DNA of 15,762 nucleotides from Betaproteobacteria bacterium (GTDB taxonomy: Bacteria > Pseudomonadota > Gammaproteobacteria > Burkholderiales > SG8-39): NCBI GenBank assembly GCA_009693435.1, contig SHXF01000099.1, positions 1 through 15,762 of the forward strand, written 5' to 3'. Each line of letters opens with the position of its first letter. The first letter of the stretch is position 1. This document shows positions 1 through 6,131 of this stretch, piece by piece. Below the pieces are notes generated by a model. The model worked only from the letters and a program-made list of their open reading frames with translations. It searched no databases and was not told where the DNA came from. The position numbers were made by a program, and so were the translations under genes.

Positions 1-69
1 CTGCACCAGAGTCCCCTCGAACAATTCTCCGCTTTCGCTTGTCATCTCGATTCCATCTCGCGTTGTCAT
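1..69 (-). CDS. Partial 5' end of an ORF in the IS-like element (runs off the left end)
   Basis: An ATG at 69-67 opens a frame that stays open to the window edge for 23 codons, beginning MTTRDGIEMTSESGELFEG. A second in-frame ATG lies eight codons in. The same 22 codons are at the right end in mirror orientation. Its position just inside an inverted-repeat end suggests a transposase N-terminus, but no transposase motif is in the visible part and the family is unknown. It could also be a non-coding leader. Confidence 0.4.
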   Translation of the reverse strand, partial: MTTRDGIEMTSESGELFEGTLVQ

Positions 70-147
70 AGCTCTCTTAACGTACCAGCGCTCTAACCGT
101 GGACCAGGTAGTACGGATATTTTTATAATTTTTCACAGGCTCTGAGT
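2..147. repeat. Left copy of a 146-bp terminal inverted repeat (IS-like element end)
   Basis: Bases 2-147 are the exact reverse complement of 15617-15762. The match stops at base 148, so 147 marks the approximate junction between the repeated element and unique DNA. The inner tip reads ACTCAGAGCCTGTGAAAAAT on the minus strand and is followed by an A+T-rich stretch, which resembles an insertion-sequence end ahead of a transposase gene. The junction falls inside the 3' part of hepT, whose last codons before the new stop come from this element. The IS family cannot be assigned from the visible end. Confidence 0.85.
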
Positions 148-443
148 GGATCCAGATCCGTTTCGACTACGTTCCACACGAAGTCGAGCTTCACGTTGAA
201 GTAGCCGTGAATGAGTCTGTCGCGCATGCCGGCCATGTCGCGCCAGGGCACCCCGGGTTCGGCTGACTTGAGCGAATCGTCGAGATTCTTCGCGGCTTCG
301 CCGATGATCTCGATCTGACGCACGACTGCGCTCTGGGTCTTCAGGTCTGTCATGAATACTGATCGACCTTCCGCGGTAAATTGCCTGATCAGCTCGATCG
401 CTTCGAGGATGTGCTCGAGCTAGAGCTCATCGCGTTCGTTCAC
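148..443 (-). pseudogene. hepT: hepT, HEPN-domain toxin of the MntA-HepT system; interrupted by an amber codon and truncated by the IS-like end
   Basis: HepT is a HEPN-fold ribonuclease toxin paired with the MntA nucleotidyltransferase antitoxin. The natural start is probably the GTG at 443-441, which overlaps the mntA stop as GTGA. From there the frame reads VNERDEL, then TAG at 422-420 (codon 8), and continues in the same frame with LEHILEAIELIRQFTAEGR and a typical HepT body. The HEPN signature R-x4-H-x-Y is present as RDRLIHGY. The 3' end is lost at about base 147, where the last residues (ACEKL) and the TAA come from the inserted element. An internal ATG at 353-351 could start a 76-residue remnant, but this would lack the first helix. 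With an N-terminal stop and a missing C-terminus the toxin is very probably inactive. The amber codon could be a sequencing error; the IS truncation is independent of it. Confidence 0.8.
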
Positions 444-730
444 AGGGACCGCGCTTCGGCGAGGATGCGCTCTTTCAGCCTGGGGTGAAGCTCGTCCTCC
501 GTGCACAGATCGACCTTGACGCCCAGCACCTCCTGAATGTCGAGCTGGAGTCCGACGTATTTCAACAACGATATCCCCGCAGGCAGATCGATCAGCAAAT
601 CGATGTCGCTTCCCTCGCGGTCGAGCCCTTTCGCCACCGAGCCGAAGACGCGCAGATTGCTCGCACCCCGGGCGGCGGCGATGGACAGGACTTTATCCCG
701 ATGGGAAGCAAGGACGTCGGAGGGGCGCAT
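440..730 (-). CDS. mntA: MntA-type nucleotidyltransferase antitoxin
   Basis: This is a minimal nucleotidyltransferase of 96 residues starting at ATG 730, MRPSDVLASHRDKV, a typical start for the family. It carries the GSx10DxD active-site motif: GS at residues 30-31, D42 and D44, with a third acidic residue at D74 in KVDLC. In characterised pairs MntA adds AMP to a tyrosine in the HepT R-x4-H-x-Y motif and so neutralises the toxin. Its TGA overlaps the hepT GTG by four bases, the usual translational coupling of this operon. A longer frame continues upstream to 1114, but that extension is Arg/Pro-rich and does not look like protein. The antitoxin is intact while its toxin partner is broken, so it is now probably functionless or could act on another HEPN protein. 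Confidence 0.85.
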   Translation of the reverse strand: MRPSDVLASHRDKVLSIAAARGASNLRVFGSVAKGLDREGSDIDLLIDLPAGISLLKYVGLQLDIQEVLGVKVDLCTEDELHPRLKERILAEARSL

Positions 731-1175
731 GCAAAGGATTTTCTCAGGTTTCGCGGCTATCCGTTCCCGATCCTGATCCGGCGGCGCAAGCCGGAGAGTT
801 CGACACGGGTCCGCGTGCGATGCTTTACTGGGAAATGCCATTTGGCGGCCCCTCGGGAAGGGATGCGAAAGCGGCGTTCGATCTGCGCTTCGACAGTGCC
901 CGGGCGCACCCCGCTTCATTCGCGCTGAAGCGGCCGGCGCCGCTACTCGACCTGCGCTTCGATCAAAGCGGCACGCACAGCCTGACCCTTCGCGGTCTGG
1001 TGCTGCGACAGAATCAGCAGGGCGGCGAAGCGGGTGGTAGCGCGCCGAATGAAGTGAACTGGTGGATCGTCGGTGGCGTGGCGATCGGCGCGATGGCCTT
1101 GATTCGGAATGCAAACAAGAGTGATTCTTCGAGCGGGCAAGTTGCGTCTCCGGGCAGGGGCTCCGGCGGCGGCGA
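729..1175 (+). pseudogene. Remnant of a small exported/membrane protein gene (probable)
   Basis: The plus-strand frame open through 820-1175 looks protein-like. It reads GEFDTGPRAMLYWEMPFGG, then an Ala/Leu/Arg region with alternating hydrophobic residues, then one predicted membrane segment NEVNWWIVGGVAIGAMALI, then a Ser/Gly-rich tail. The first in-frame ATG is at 820, but the protein-like pattern begins upstream at about 790 (AAQAGEF), where a signal-peptide cleavage region would be expected. A better N-terminus starts at ATG 729 in another frame (MQRIFSGFAAI), which suggests an indel between 760 and 790. That ATG overlaps the divergent mntA start codon. The 3' end is also abnormal: from about 1176 the frame runs through antisense tctC remnant DNA to a stop at 1251. 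I do not recognise the family. It is most likely a fragment left by rearrangement. Confidence 0.45.
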
Positions 1176-1244
1176 CTACAACTCCTTCATCCTCGTCTCG
1201 TCCCGCTCTATCTCCTCGCGCCAGCGAGCCGATTCCTCGCGCGG
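1176..1244 (-). pseudogene. 3' remnant of a second tctC/Bug gene
   Basis: The minus strand reads REESARWREEIERDETRMKE followed by L and a TAG at 1178-1176. This closely parallels the C-terminus of the complete TctC gene starting about 200 bp further on (REESARWREVIERGGIRMEE, then F and stop). The DNA is also similar: a run such as CTCGCGCCAGCG is shared at 1214 and 1421. Only about 22 codons remain. The upstream side is replaced by the palindromic repeat at 1248-1280. It is best read as the tail of a duplicated, mostly deleted Bug gene. Confidence 0.7.
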
Positions 1245-1247
1245 CCC

Positions 1248-1280
1248 GTAGGTTGGGGTGAGCGCAGCGAACCCCAACTG
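1248..1280. repeat. Dispersed palindromic repeat, copy 1
   Basis: GTTGGGGT at 1252-1259 pairs with ACCCCAAC at 1271-1278 around GAGCGCAGCGA. Related sequences occur at 1354-1376 (opposite orientation, half copy) and 3099-3134. The core GTTGGGGTGAGCGCAGCGA, followed by ACCCCAAC, resembles a short dispersed repeat found in many proteobacterial intergenic regions; this family recognition is from memory. It would form a hairpin in RNA on either strand. Confidence 0.65.
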
Positions 1281-1323
1281 AGAACGGATTCAACGCGCCA
1301 GGCTCGCCGGACTACCCCAAGTG

Positions 1324-1376
1324 TTCGCCGCGCTGAGGCTGCGCCCTACTATTGCCGCGCTCACCCCAGCCTGCAC
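1324..1376. repeat. Compound of two dispersed repeat fragments
   Basis: Bases 1324-1349 match the reverse complement of 5664-5689 with two differences over 26 bases (TTCGCCGCGCTGAGGCTGCG, ending in CCCTAC). Bases 1354-1376 match, in reverse orientation, the GTTGGGGTGAGCGCGGC family seen at 1248-1280 and 3099-3134. They lie just downstream of the tctC stop, so they form its 3' untranslated region. Confidence 0.55.
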
Positions 1377-1380
1377 ACCG

Positions 1381-2382
1381 CTAAAACTCCTCCATCCGGA
1401 TGCCGCCGCGCTCGATCACCTCGCGCCAGCGCGCCGATTCCTCGCGCAGGAAGCGGGTGAACGCCTCGCGACCGAGCGGCGTGCCCTCGCCGCCCGCGCC
1501 GGCGAGGCGGCGACGGTATTCGGGCGAGGAGGCCACCGCCACGACGGCTTCGCTCAATTTCGCCGCGATCGGTTCTGGCAGGCCGGCGGGGGCGAACACG
1601 CCGAACCAGGCCGACACGACAAAGTCGGGAAAGCCGGCTTCCTCCCCGGTGGGCACGCCGGGCAGCAACGCCGAGCGCTTCTCCTGCGCCGCCACCAGGC
1701 CGCGCAACTGTCCGGCGTCTATCGCCTTGGCCAGCAGCGTCGCCGACCCACCGAACACGTCGATGTCCCCGCTGAGCAACCCCAGCACCGCCGTGGCGCC
1801 GCCCTTGTAGGGAATGTGCAGCAGCTTCACCCCGGCGCGTTGCATGAACAACTCCATCACGAGATGGTTGATGCCGCCGTTACCGGCGCTGGCGAATTTC
1901 AGTTCGCCGGGCTTGGCCTTCGCCAGTTCGATCAGTTCCTTCAGCGTGCGCGCCGGCACTTTCGCGTTGCTGGCAATCAGCAGGAACACGTCGCCGACCT
2001 TGGCGATCGGCACGAAATCCTTTTCCGCGTTGTAGGGCAACTGCTTTTTCAGGATCGGCAGCAAGGTGTGCGAATCCTGTTGCGCGAGCAGCAGCGTGTA
2101 ACCGTCCGGCGCGGTGCGCGCGGCCGCCTCGGTGCCGATGACGCCGCTCGCGCCGACACGGTTGTCCACCACCACCGACACGCCCAGCCGTTCGCCGAGG
2201 AAATGCGCTACCAGGCGCGCGATGACATCGGTGGACGCGCCCGGCGGATAGGCGACGATCATGCGGATCGGCTTGGCGGGATAGGTCTGCGCGCTGCCGG
2301 ATACCGCGAACAGCATCTGCGACATCCCCGCCAGCACGATGATCAGGCAGCGCATCCTCCAGCTGAGCATGAGATTTTTCAA
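1381..2382 (-). CDS. Tripartite tricarboxylate transporter-type periplasmic substrate-binding protein (Bug/TctC family)
   Basis: A 333-residue exported solute-binding protein. The start chosen is TTG at 2382-2380, because AGGAG at 2394-2390 lies seven bases upstream; the alternative ATG at 2370 would be 19 bases from it. The N-terminus (KNLMLSWRMRCLIIVLAGM, then ...AVSGSAQ) is a signal peptide, and the mature part begins TYPAKPIRMIVAYPPGASTD, the classic Bug opening. Further family motifs are VVDNRVGASGVIG, APDGYTLL, SAGNGGINHL and IPYKGGA. Bug proteins bind organic acids, aromatic acids or amino acids in the periplasm. Most are orphans without adjacent TctA/TctB membrane genes, as here. It is last in a minus-strand group behind the VOC protein (50-bp gap), so its ligand may be related to that pathway; the ligand cannot be read from sequence. 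Confidence 0.93.
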   Translation of the reverse strand: MKNLMLSWRMRCLIIVLAGMSQMLFAVSGSAQTYPAKPIRMIVAYPPGASTDVIARLVAHFLGERLGVSVVVDNRVGASGVIGTEAAARTAPDGYTLLLAQQDSHTLLPILKKQLPYNAEKDFVPIAKVGDVFLLIASNAKVPARTLKELIELAKAKPGELKFASAGNGGINHLVMELFMQRAGVKLLHIPYKGGATAVLGLLSGDIDVFGGSATLLAKAIDAGQLRGLVAAQEKRSALLPGVPTGEEAGFPDFVVSAWFGVFAPAGLPEPIAAKLSEAVVAVASSPEYRRRLAGAGGEGTPLGREAFTRFLREESARWREVIERGGIRMEEF

Positions 2383-2389
2383 GGCGTGA

Positions 2390-2394
2390 CTCCT
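2390..2394 (-). promoter_or_regulatory. Ribosome binding site that selects a TTG start for the Bug protein
   Basis: AGGAG on the minus strand is separated by seven bases from TTG (2382-2380) and by 19 from the first ATG (2370-2368). The spacing favours the TTG. Confidence 0.6.
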
Positions 2395-2432
2395 GTGTAG
2401 CGACGCAGACAACGGGGATTCGGACAAACCCG

Positions 2433-3050
2433 CTAATCCTGCAGATGTGCGGTGACGCGCGCAAGCCATGCCTCGTCGTCGCACAGCGTGCGCAGTTCAT
2501 CGAGCACCTTCGCCCGGGTCTGCGTGGCATCGCGCACCACCAGCGGTTCGTCGCCGGTGGTGTCGCACGAGGCTTCGAGGCGCACGCCGTTCGGGTCGTA
2601 GAAATAGATGGAGTAGCCGGGGCCGCTCGCCATCCTGGAGGGCCCGCGATAGGCAATGCCGCGCGCGGTGAGGCGGGCCATCAGCGCGTCGTACTGCGCC
2701 CTGGGGCGGACCACGAACGAGACGTGCTGCATGCCGCCGATCGCATCGCGGTCGCTTTTCTCCTTCGCGCCCCTGGGCATCTCGAAGAACGCGAGCAGGC
2801 TGTCGTTGCCCATGTCGAAAAAATAATGCCGCAGGTTCTCGAACGGCGGATTGCCGCGGTTGTCCTTGCCCGTGCCCAGTCCGGGCTGCACCTTGAGCGC
2901 ATGGATGAGCGGCATGCCGAGGACCTCGGTGTAGAAGTCGATGGTCATCTTCATGTCTTCGGTGGTCAACACCAAGTGATGCACGCCGCGCACGAACTGC
3001 GCGCCGGATGCGCGGGTGCCGGTGTGCGGCAAGGCGGTGGTTTCGGTCAT
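2433..3050 (-). CDS. VOC-fold (glyoxalase / extradiol dioxygenase-like) protein
   Basis: A 205-residue vicinal-oxygen-chelate protein with two beta-alpha-beta-beta-beta modules. Module one starts at about residue 22 (RGVHHLVLTTEDMKMTIDFY, then TEVLG). Module two starts at about 107 (GMQHVSFVV) and ends in SIYFYDPNGVRLEAS. Likely metal ligands are H24 or H25, E90 in LAFFE, H109 in MQHVS, and E159 in VRLEA. Members act as lyases, isomerases, epimerases or ring-cleaving dioxygenases; the exact reaction cannot be told. The start is supported by GAGGGA at 3063-3058, seven bases from the ATG. The last 40 residues form an acidic helical tail beyond the usual two modules. It lies 50 bp upstream of the Bug gene and in the same direction as the nitronate monooxygenase, suggesting a small catabolic group. 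Confidence 0.9.
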   Translation of the reverse strand: MTETTALPHTGTRASGAQFVRGVHHLVLTTEDMKMTIDFYTEVLGMPLIHALKVQPGLGTGKDNRGNPPFENLRHYFFDMGNDSLLAFFEMPRGAKEKSDRDAIGGMQHVSFVVRPRAQYDALMARLTARGIAYRGPSRMASGPGYSIYFYDPNGVRLEASCDTTGDEPLVVRDATQTRAKVLDELRTLCDDEAWLARVTAHLQD

Positions 3051-3098
3051 GTGATGCTCCCTCGTTCGGATATCGACTGGATTGATGCGTGATCAGGC

Positions 3099-3134
3099 GC
3101 AGGTTGGCGGAGAGCGCGGCGAACCCCAACCTGC
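3099..3134. repeat. Dispersed palindromic repeat, copy 2
   Basis: GCAGGTTGG at 3099-3107 pairs with CCAACCTGC at 3126-3134, a 9-bp stem around CGGAGAGCGCGGCGAACC. It shares the GAGCGC(A/G)GCGAACCCCAAC core with 1260-1278. It sits in the 111-bp gap between the 68-aa gene and the VOC gene and could attenuate transcription between them. Confidence 0.65.
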
Positions 3135-3161
3135 ACAAGTTGCTTGATGAATCGCCATTCG

Positions 3162-3368
3162 CTACAGACTGGAGATCTCTTGTCGCGTCATCCCTGCCCC
3201 TTCGATCCGCTCGACTTCCAGTCCTTTGAGTTCAGCCCAGCGCCTGGCGTCCTCCTCGTTCATCACCAGATTCAGCCTGACCCCGCTCTTCGTGCGCCAC
3301 GAATAATAGAGCCAACCGGGCGCCGGCGGTGGCTCCGCTTCGGGTACCACGCTATGCGGCGTATTCAT
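3162..3368 (-). CDS. Small hypothetical protein, 68 aa
   Basis: From the ATG at 3368 the frame reads MNTPHSVVPEAEPPPAPGWL, then YYSWRTKSGVRLNLVMNEEDARRWAELKGLEVERIEGAG and a short tail. The N-terminal 18 residues are Pro/Glu-rich and look disordered. The rest looks like a compact alpha/beta unit with good acidic/basic balance. The frame opens further upstream to 3434, but the added residues are less protein-like, so the internal ATG is preferred. There is no strong Shine-Dalgarno sequence. It lies between the nitronate monooxygenase and VOC genes in the same direction. I do not recognise a family. Confidence 0.55.
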   Translation of the reverse strand: MNTPHSVVPEAEPPPAPGWLYYSWRTKSGVRLNLVMNEEDARRWAELKGLEVERIEGAGMTRQEISSL

Positions 3369-3793
3369 ATTGCAGGATTCGTTCCAGGGTTGTCCGTCGG
3401 CTTTTGCACAGGGTAGCTTCGATCGTCGGCCCACCTGCAGTTATACCCGGAATATGCCCTACCTCGTTCTCCGAGAGTGCAAGTTGCGCGACAAACTCAC
3501 ACGGCCACGCTGGCCTCCCCGATGCCCGTCCGGGGTAAACTTGAAAGCCTGAATTGCCAAGAGCATGGACATTCATCGGCCGCCGGGCCGGGATCAATGC
3601 TGGCTGCGATCAGGCTGAACCAGGCGCTGCGGCAGGCGACGACGGATACGCTATTCTGTTTTTTATATGCCTATCGCCCGCCCATGTCCGTAGTAGAGGG
3701 ACTTTGTCAGATTAAAGTTCATGAATTTTACGCAACGGGCGCGCCGCCCACTGCCGCACCCGGATTCAAATGGTTTTCACCGCGGGCAGCGCA
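3369..3793. other. Gap without a supported gene
   Basis: Several short frames cross this stretch on both strands, but none has a convincing start, ribosome binding site or protein-like composition. Around 3650-3725 the sequence becomes A+T-rich. A 7-bp hairpin (GGCAGCG 3785-3791 with CGCTGCC 3799-3805, loop of seven) overlaps the stop of the nitronate monooxygenase gene but has no U-tract after it, so I do not call it a terminator. Confidence 0.5.
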
Positions 3794-4777
3794 TCAGCCG
3801 CTGCCGCCTCGCGCATAAGGCAAGCCCGCCAGGCGCGCCGTCGCCTGCGCGTACTCGCGCGCCAGCCGGTCCACCACCGCTGCCAGGGGCTCCACCGCCT
3901 TGATCGCGCCCACGCCCTGCCCGGCCGCCCACACGTCCATCCATTTCCTGGCCGCCATCGGCTGGTTGCTGTCGTAGCTGCGCGAGGGCGCGTCGGGCAT
4001 GTTGTCCGGGTCGAAACCGTTGTCGCGCAGCGAGGGTTTCAGCCAGCTGGCCGGCGTGCCGGTGAGGCCGGCGCTCACCAGCAGGTCGTCCGCAGTGCTG
4101 TCCACCAGCATCTGTTTGTATTCGGGCTGCGCCATGCTTTCTGTCACGGCAATGAAGCGCGTGCCCATGTAGACGTAGTCGGCGCCGGCCGCAATCGCGC
4201 CGGCCACGCCCCAGCCGTCGCTAATGCCGCCGCCCACCACCACCGGACCGTCGAAGAATTCGCGCACCGCGCTGACGAAGGCGAACGGCGAGAGGAAGCC
4301 GGTGTGCCCGCCCGCGCCCGCCGAAACGCAGGCAAGCCCGTCCGCGCCCGCCGCCACCGCCTTCTTCGCCAGGCTGAGGTTGATGACATCGGCGAACACC
4401 AGGCCGCCGTAGCCGTGCACCACTGCGGTCGCGGGCTTCGGGCTGCCGAGCGCGGTCACCACCAGCGGCGGCTTGTACTTCGCGATCAGTTCCATGTCTT
4501 CTGGCAGGCGCGCGTTGGAGGAATGCGTCATCACGTTGGCGCACCACGGCCCGAGGGTCTCCCGAGGCTGCTCGTCGGCCGCGCGGGCGAGCGCCTCGGT
4601 GATCTGCTTCATCCAGGCGTCCAGCATCGCGATCGGCCGCGCGTTGGGCGTGGGAAAGGCGCCGACGATGCCCGCCTTGCAGGCGGCGATCACCATCTCC
4701 GGGCCGGAGACGAGGAACATGGGCGCCGCGACTACCGGCAGGCGCAGATTGAAGGCTGGGTGCTTGGAGGATGTCAT
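3794..4777 (-). CDS. Nitronate monooxygenase (2-nitropropane dioxygenase-like, FMN-dependent)
   Basis: A 327-residue FMN TIM-barrel protein. It begins MTSSKHPAFNLRLPVVAAPM; the LPVVAAPM strand is the family's first flavin-binding motif. Other landmarks are GYGGLVFADVINLSLAKKA (residues 122-140), GAGGHTG (154-160) with the histidine expected near the flavin, GGGISDGWG (182-190), and GADYVYMGTRFIAVTES (198-214), which forms the phosphate-binding end of the barrel. Enzymes of this family oxidise alkyl nitronates such as propionate 3-nitronate with oxygen to aldehydes or keto acids and nitrite; some members act as enoyl reductase-like or quinone reductases. It is the first gene of the minus-strand group leading to the VOC and Bug genes. 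The length is normal and no defect is seen. Confidence 0.92.
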   Translation of the reverse strand: MTSSKHPAFNLRLPVVAAPMFLVSGPEMVIAACKAGIVGAFPTPNARPIAMLDAWMKQITEALARAADEQPRETLGPWCANVMTHSSNARLPEDMELIAKYKPPLVVTALGSPKPATAVVHGYGGLVFADVINLSLAKKAVAAGADGLACVSAGAGGHTGFLSPFAFVSAVREFFDGPVVVGGGISDGWGVAGAIAAGADYVYMGTRFIAVTESMAQPEYKQMLVDSTADDLLVSAGLTGTPASWLKPSLRDNGFDPDNMPDAPSRSYDSNQPMAARKWMDVWAAGQGVGAIKAVEPLAAVVDRLAREYAQATARLAGLPYARGGSG

Positions 4778-5071
4778 TCCGAAATTCTAGCGTCCGCGCG
4801 GTGCTACACGAAATGCTTTCTGCGGCGGTGACAGCACGAACTCCCGCACGCTGCGCGTGCCCAGGGGTTGTTGGAGCGCATTTGCAAAGACTCTCGCAAA
4901 ACACCGGCCATGCGGGTTTGCCCACCCGGTACGGCAGCCTTCCAGCGAGCCGATGTGCGGGAGGCCGTCGGAGACGAATCGCAATTCCTGGATCCGACGT
5001 CTTCGGCCGGCCGCATGGATTGAATCACCCTGTTTTCCATGACGCCCCAGCGTGTCTCGCCAGAGGTGACT
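4778..5071. other. Gap between nitronate monooxygenase and DUF2306 genes, no supported gene
   Basis: Short frames on both strands are rich in Arg, Ala and Pro and show no family resemblance. The minus-strand frame at 4787-4984 is the least unlikely, but it has no ribosome binding site I can defend. The promoter of the nitronate monooxygenase gene should lie here; I see no clear -35/-10 pair. Confidence 0.4.
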
Positions 5072-5443
5072 TCAGCCGGCAAACAATAGGCCGTGCAGGA
5101 AACGCCCGGGCGTCAGGGCCCCGATGCCCGCGCCTATCGCCCCCGCGAACGCACCCATCATGCATCCGCGATGCGCCCTGACATTACCCAGCCGGGCGAA
5201 AACGACCCCCGCGACCACCGAGACCAGGGTAACGACCGACAAGCCGTGGATCCAGCTGAAGCCGCCTCGCTGTATCCAGAACGACGAGATCGCAGCCGCC
5301 AGTATCAGCGTCACCCAGATGCGGCCGATGACGCGATGCACCGCCGTGCCCTTGGGCATTGCCAACTGGACAATCCCAAGCACGATCGCCGGCACGACCG
5401 TGGCCAGGTGCAGCGTGATTTGGGGTGACAGCTCCATGGCCAT
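5072..5443 (-). CDS. DUF2306-type small membrane protein
   Basis: A 123-residue integral membrane protein with four predicted helices at about residues 8-28, 40-58, 63-83 and 97-112. The pattern LPxGTxxHRxxGRxW (here AMPKGTAVHRVIGRIW), the IHGLSVVTL segment and GNVRAHRGCMMG are typical of DUF2306 proteins. The function of that family is unknown; conserved His/Arg at helix ends suggest a possible cofactor or quinone-related role, which is inference. Two ATG codons (5443 and 5437) are possible. A promoter-like sequence lies 60-90 bp upstream, suggesting that it is transcribed on its own. Confidence 0.85.
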   Translation of the reverse strand: MAMELSPQITLHLATVVPAIVLGIVQLAMPKGTAVHRVIGRIWVTLILAAAISSFWIQRGGFSWIHGLSVVTLVSVVAGVVFARLGNVRAHRGCMMGAFAGAIGAGIGALTPGRFLHGLLFAG

Positions 5444-5500
5444 AGTCGGTAACCCATTCGTGCCCGGTCCCGTTCATCAAGCGGATATCTTACGCTTATT

Positions 5501-5531
5501 TATATACCAAGTGCCCGTGAAGACCCGTCAA
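5501..5531 (-). promoter_or_regulatory. Possible sigma-70 promoter for the DUF2306 gene
   Basis: On the minus strand TTGACG (5531-5526) is followed after 19 bases by TATATA (5506-5501), within an A+T-rich patch. The spacing is longer than ideal. It lies about 60 bases before the ATG. Confidence 0.4.
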
Positions 5532-5562
5532 TAGGCGAAGTTAACGGATAAATTCCGCCAAT

Positions 5563-5709
5563 TTCAGCGCGCCGAACACCGGCGCCGTTCCTGAATCCAT
5601 GGCCTATGAATCTGCGCCCTACGACGGTGGTACAAATCCCGAGCTGGCGGCCCATTACCGACCGTAGGGCGCAGCTTCAGCGCGCCGAATATCAGCGCAG
5701 TTCCTGAAT
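5563..5709. repeat. Pair of 34-bp direct repeats with an internal inverted repeat
   Basis: Bases 5563-5596 and 5676-5709 match at 30 of 34 positions (both begin TTCAGCGCGCCGAA and end GTTCCTGAAT). Between them CTGCGCCCTACG (5612-5623) is perfectly inverted as CGTAGGGCGCAG (5663-5674). Part of the same family is found at 1324-1349 in reverse orientation. This looks like a dispersed intergenic repeat in this genome. It marks the boundary between GC-rich DNA to the left and the A+T-richer island to the right. Confidence 0.75.
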
Positions 5710-5930
5710 ATGAGCGTACGACGCACCCTCGACCACTTCCCGATGTCTGGAAGCAATCGGAATGCAACGGAGACGAACATCCCTGCAGCGAGAATGAAAA
5801 TTACTTTCGTTCCCGGCAGAACAGCCTCATAGATACATACGGCGGCAAGTAGGAAGAGCACTGTGATCATGACGATGCCACGTCCAACTATGGCGAGTCC
5901 ATCCCGTTCTACGACTTCCCGGAATTTCAA
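5655..5930 (-). CDS. Small two-helix membrane protein with a repeat-derived C-terminus, uncertain start
   Basis: The frame from TTG 5930 encodes 91 residues with two predicted membrane helices (GIVMITVLFLLAAVCIYEAV and KVIFILAAGMFVSVAFRLL). The last roughly 20 residues, ending IRRAEAAPYGR, are translated from the dispersed repeat at 5655-5709, so the native stop was probably displaced. The frame stays open upstream to 6131 and the nearer part looks protein-like (TERQFLAGAFAACTELTDDQ, then QAFLCNQLENAPSD), but it contains no ATG, GTG or TTG before 5930. A good Shine-Dalgarno, GGAGG at 6109-6105, sits seven bases before a GTG at 6097-6095 in a different frame, so a lost start or a frameshift between 5990 and 6095 is plausible. 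Family unknown. It follows the next two genes upstream in the same direction. Confidence 0.5.
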   Translation of the reverse strand: MKFREVVERDGLAIVGRGIVMITVLFLLAAVCIYEAVLPGTKVIFILAAGMFVSVAFRLLPDIGKWSRVRRTLIFRNCADIRRAEAAPYGR

Positions 5931-6131
5931 AGAGAAATCGGAGGGAGCATTCTCGAGTTGATTGCAGAGGAACGCTTGCTGATCATCTGTTAGCTCGGTG
6001 CAAGCAGCAAAAGCCCCTGCGAGGAATTGACGTTCCGTCGAAATGGAACCAAAGGTGGGTGACTGACCTTGGCCCGCCCAAGACGAAAGCCAACCACGAC
6101 CTTTCCTCCGGGGATCGAGCGAGGCAGCGGG

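Noticed and set aside
440..1114. 224-residue version of MntA with a long N-terminal extension
   Set aside because: The extension is Ser/Arg/Pro-rich and lacks homology-like patterns; ATG 730 gives the normal family start and length.
1321..2400. Long plus-strand frame opposite the Bug gene
   Set aside because: His/Arg/Gln-rich translation with no family pattern; it is antisense to a well-recognised Bug protein and open only because of high GC.
3785..3805. Hairpin at the end of the nitronate monooxygenase gene as an intrinsic terminator
   Set aside because: The stem is short, overlaps the stop codon and has no U-tract on the minus strand.
3770..4831. Long plus-strand frame opposite nitronate monooxygenase
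   Set aside because: Arg/His-rich antisense shadow; the minus strand carries the full set of flavin-binding motifs.
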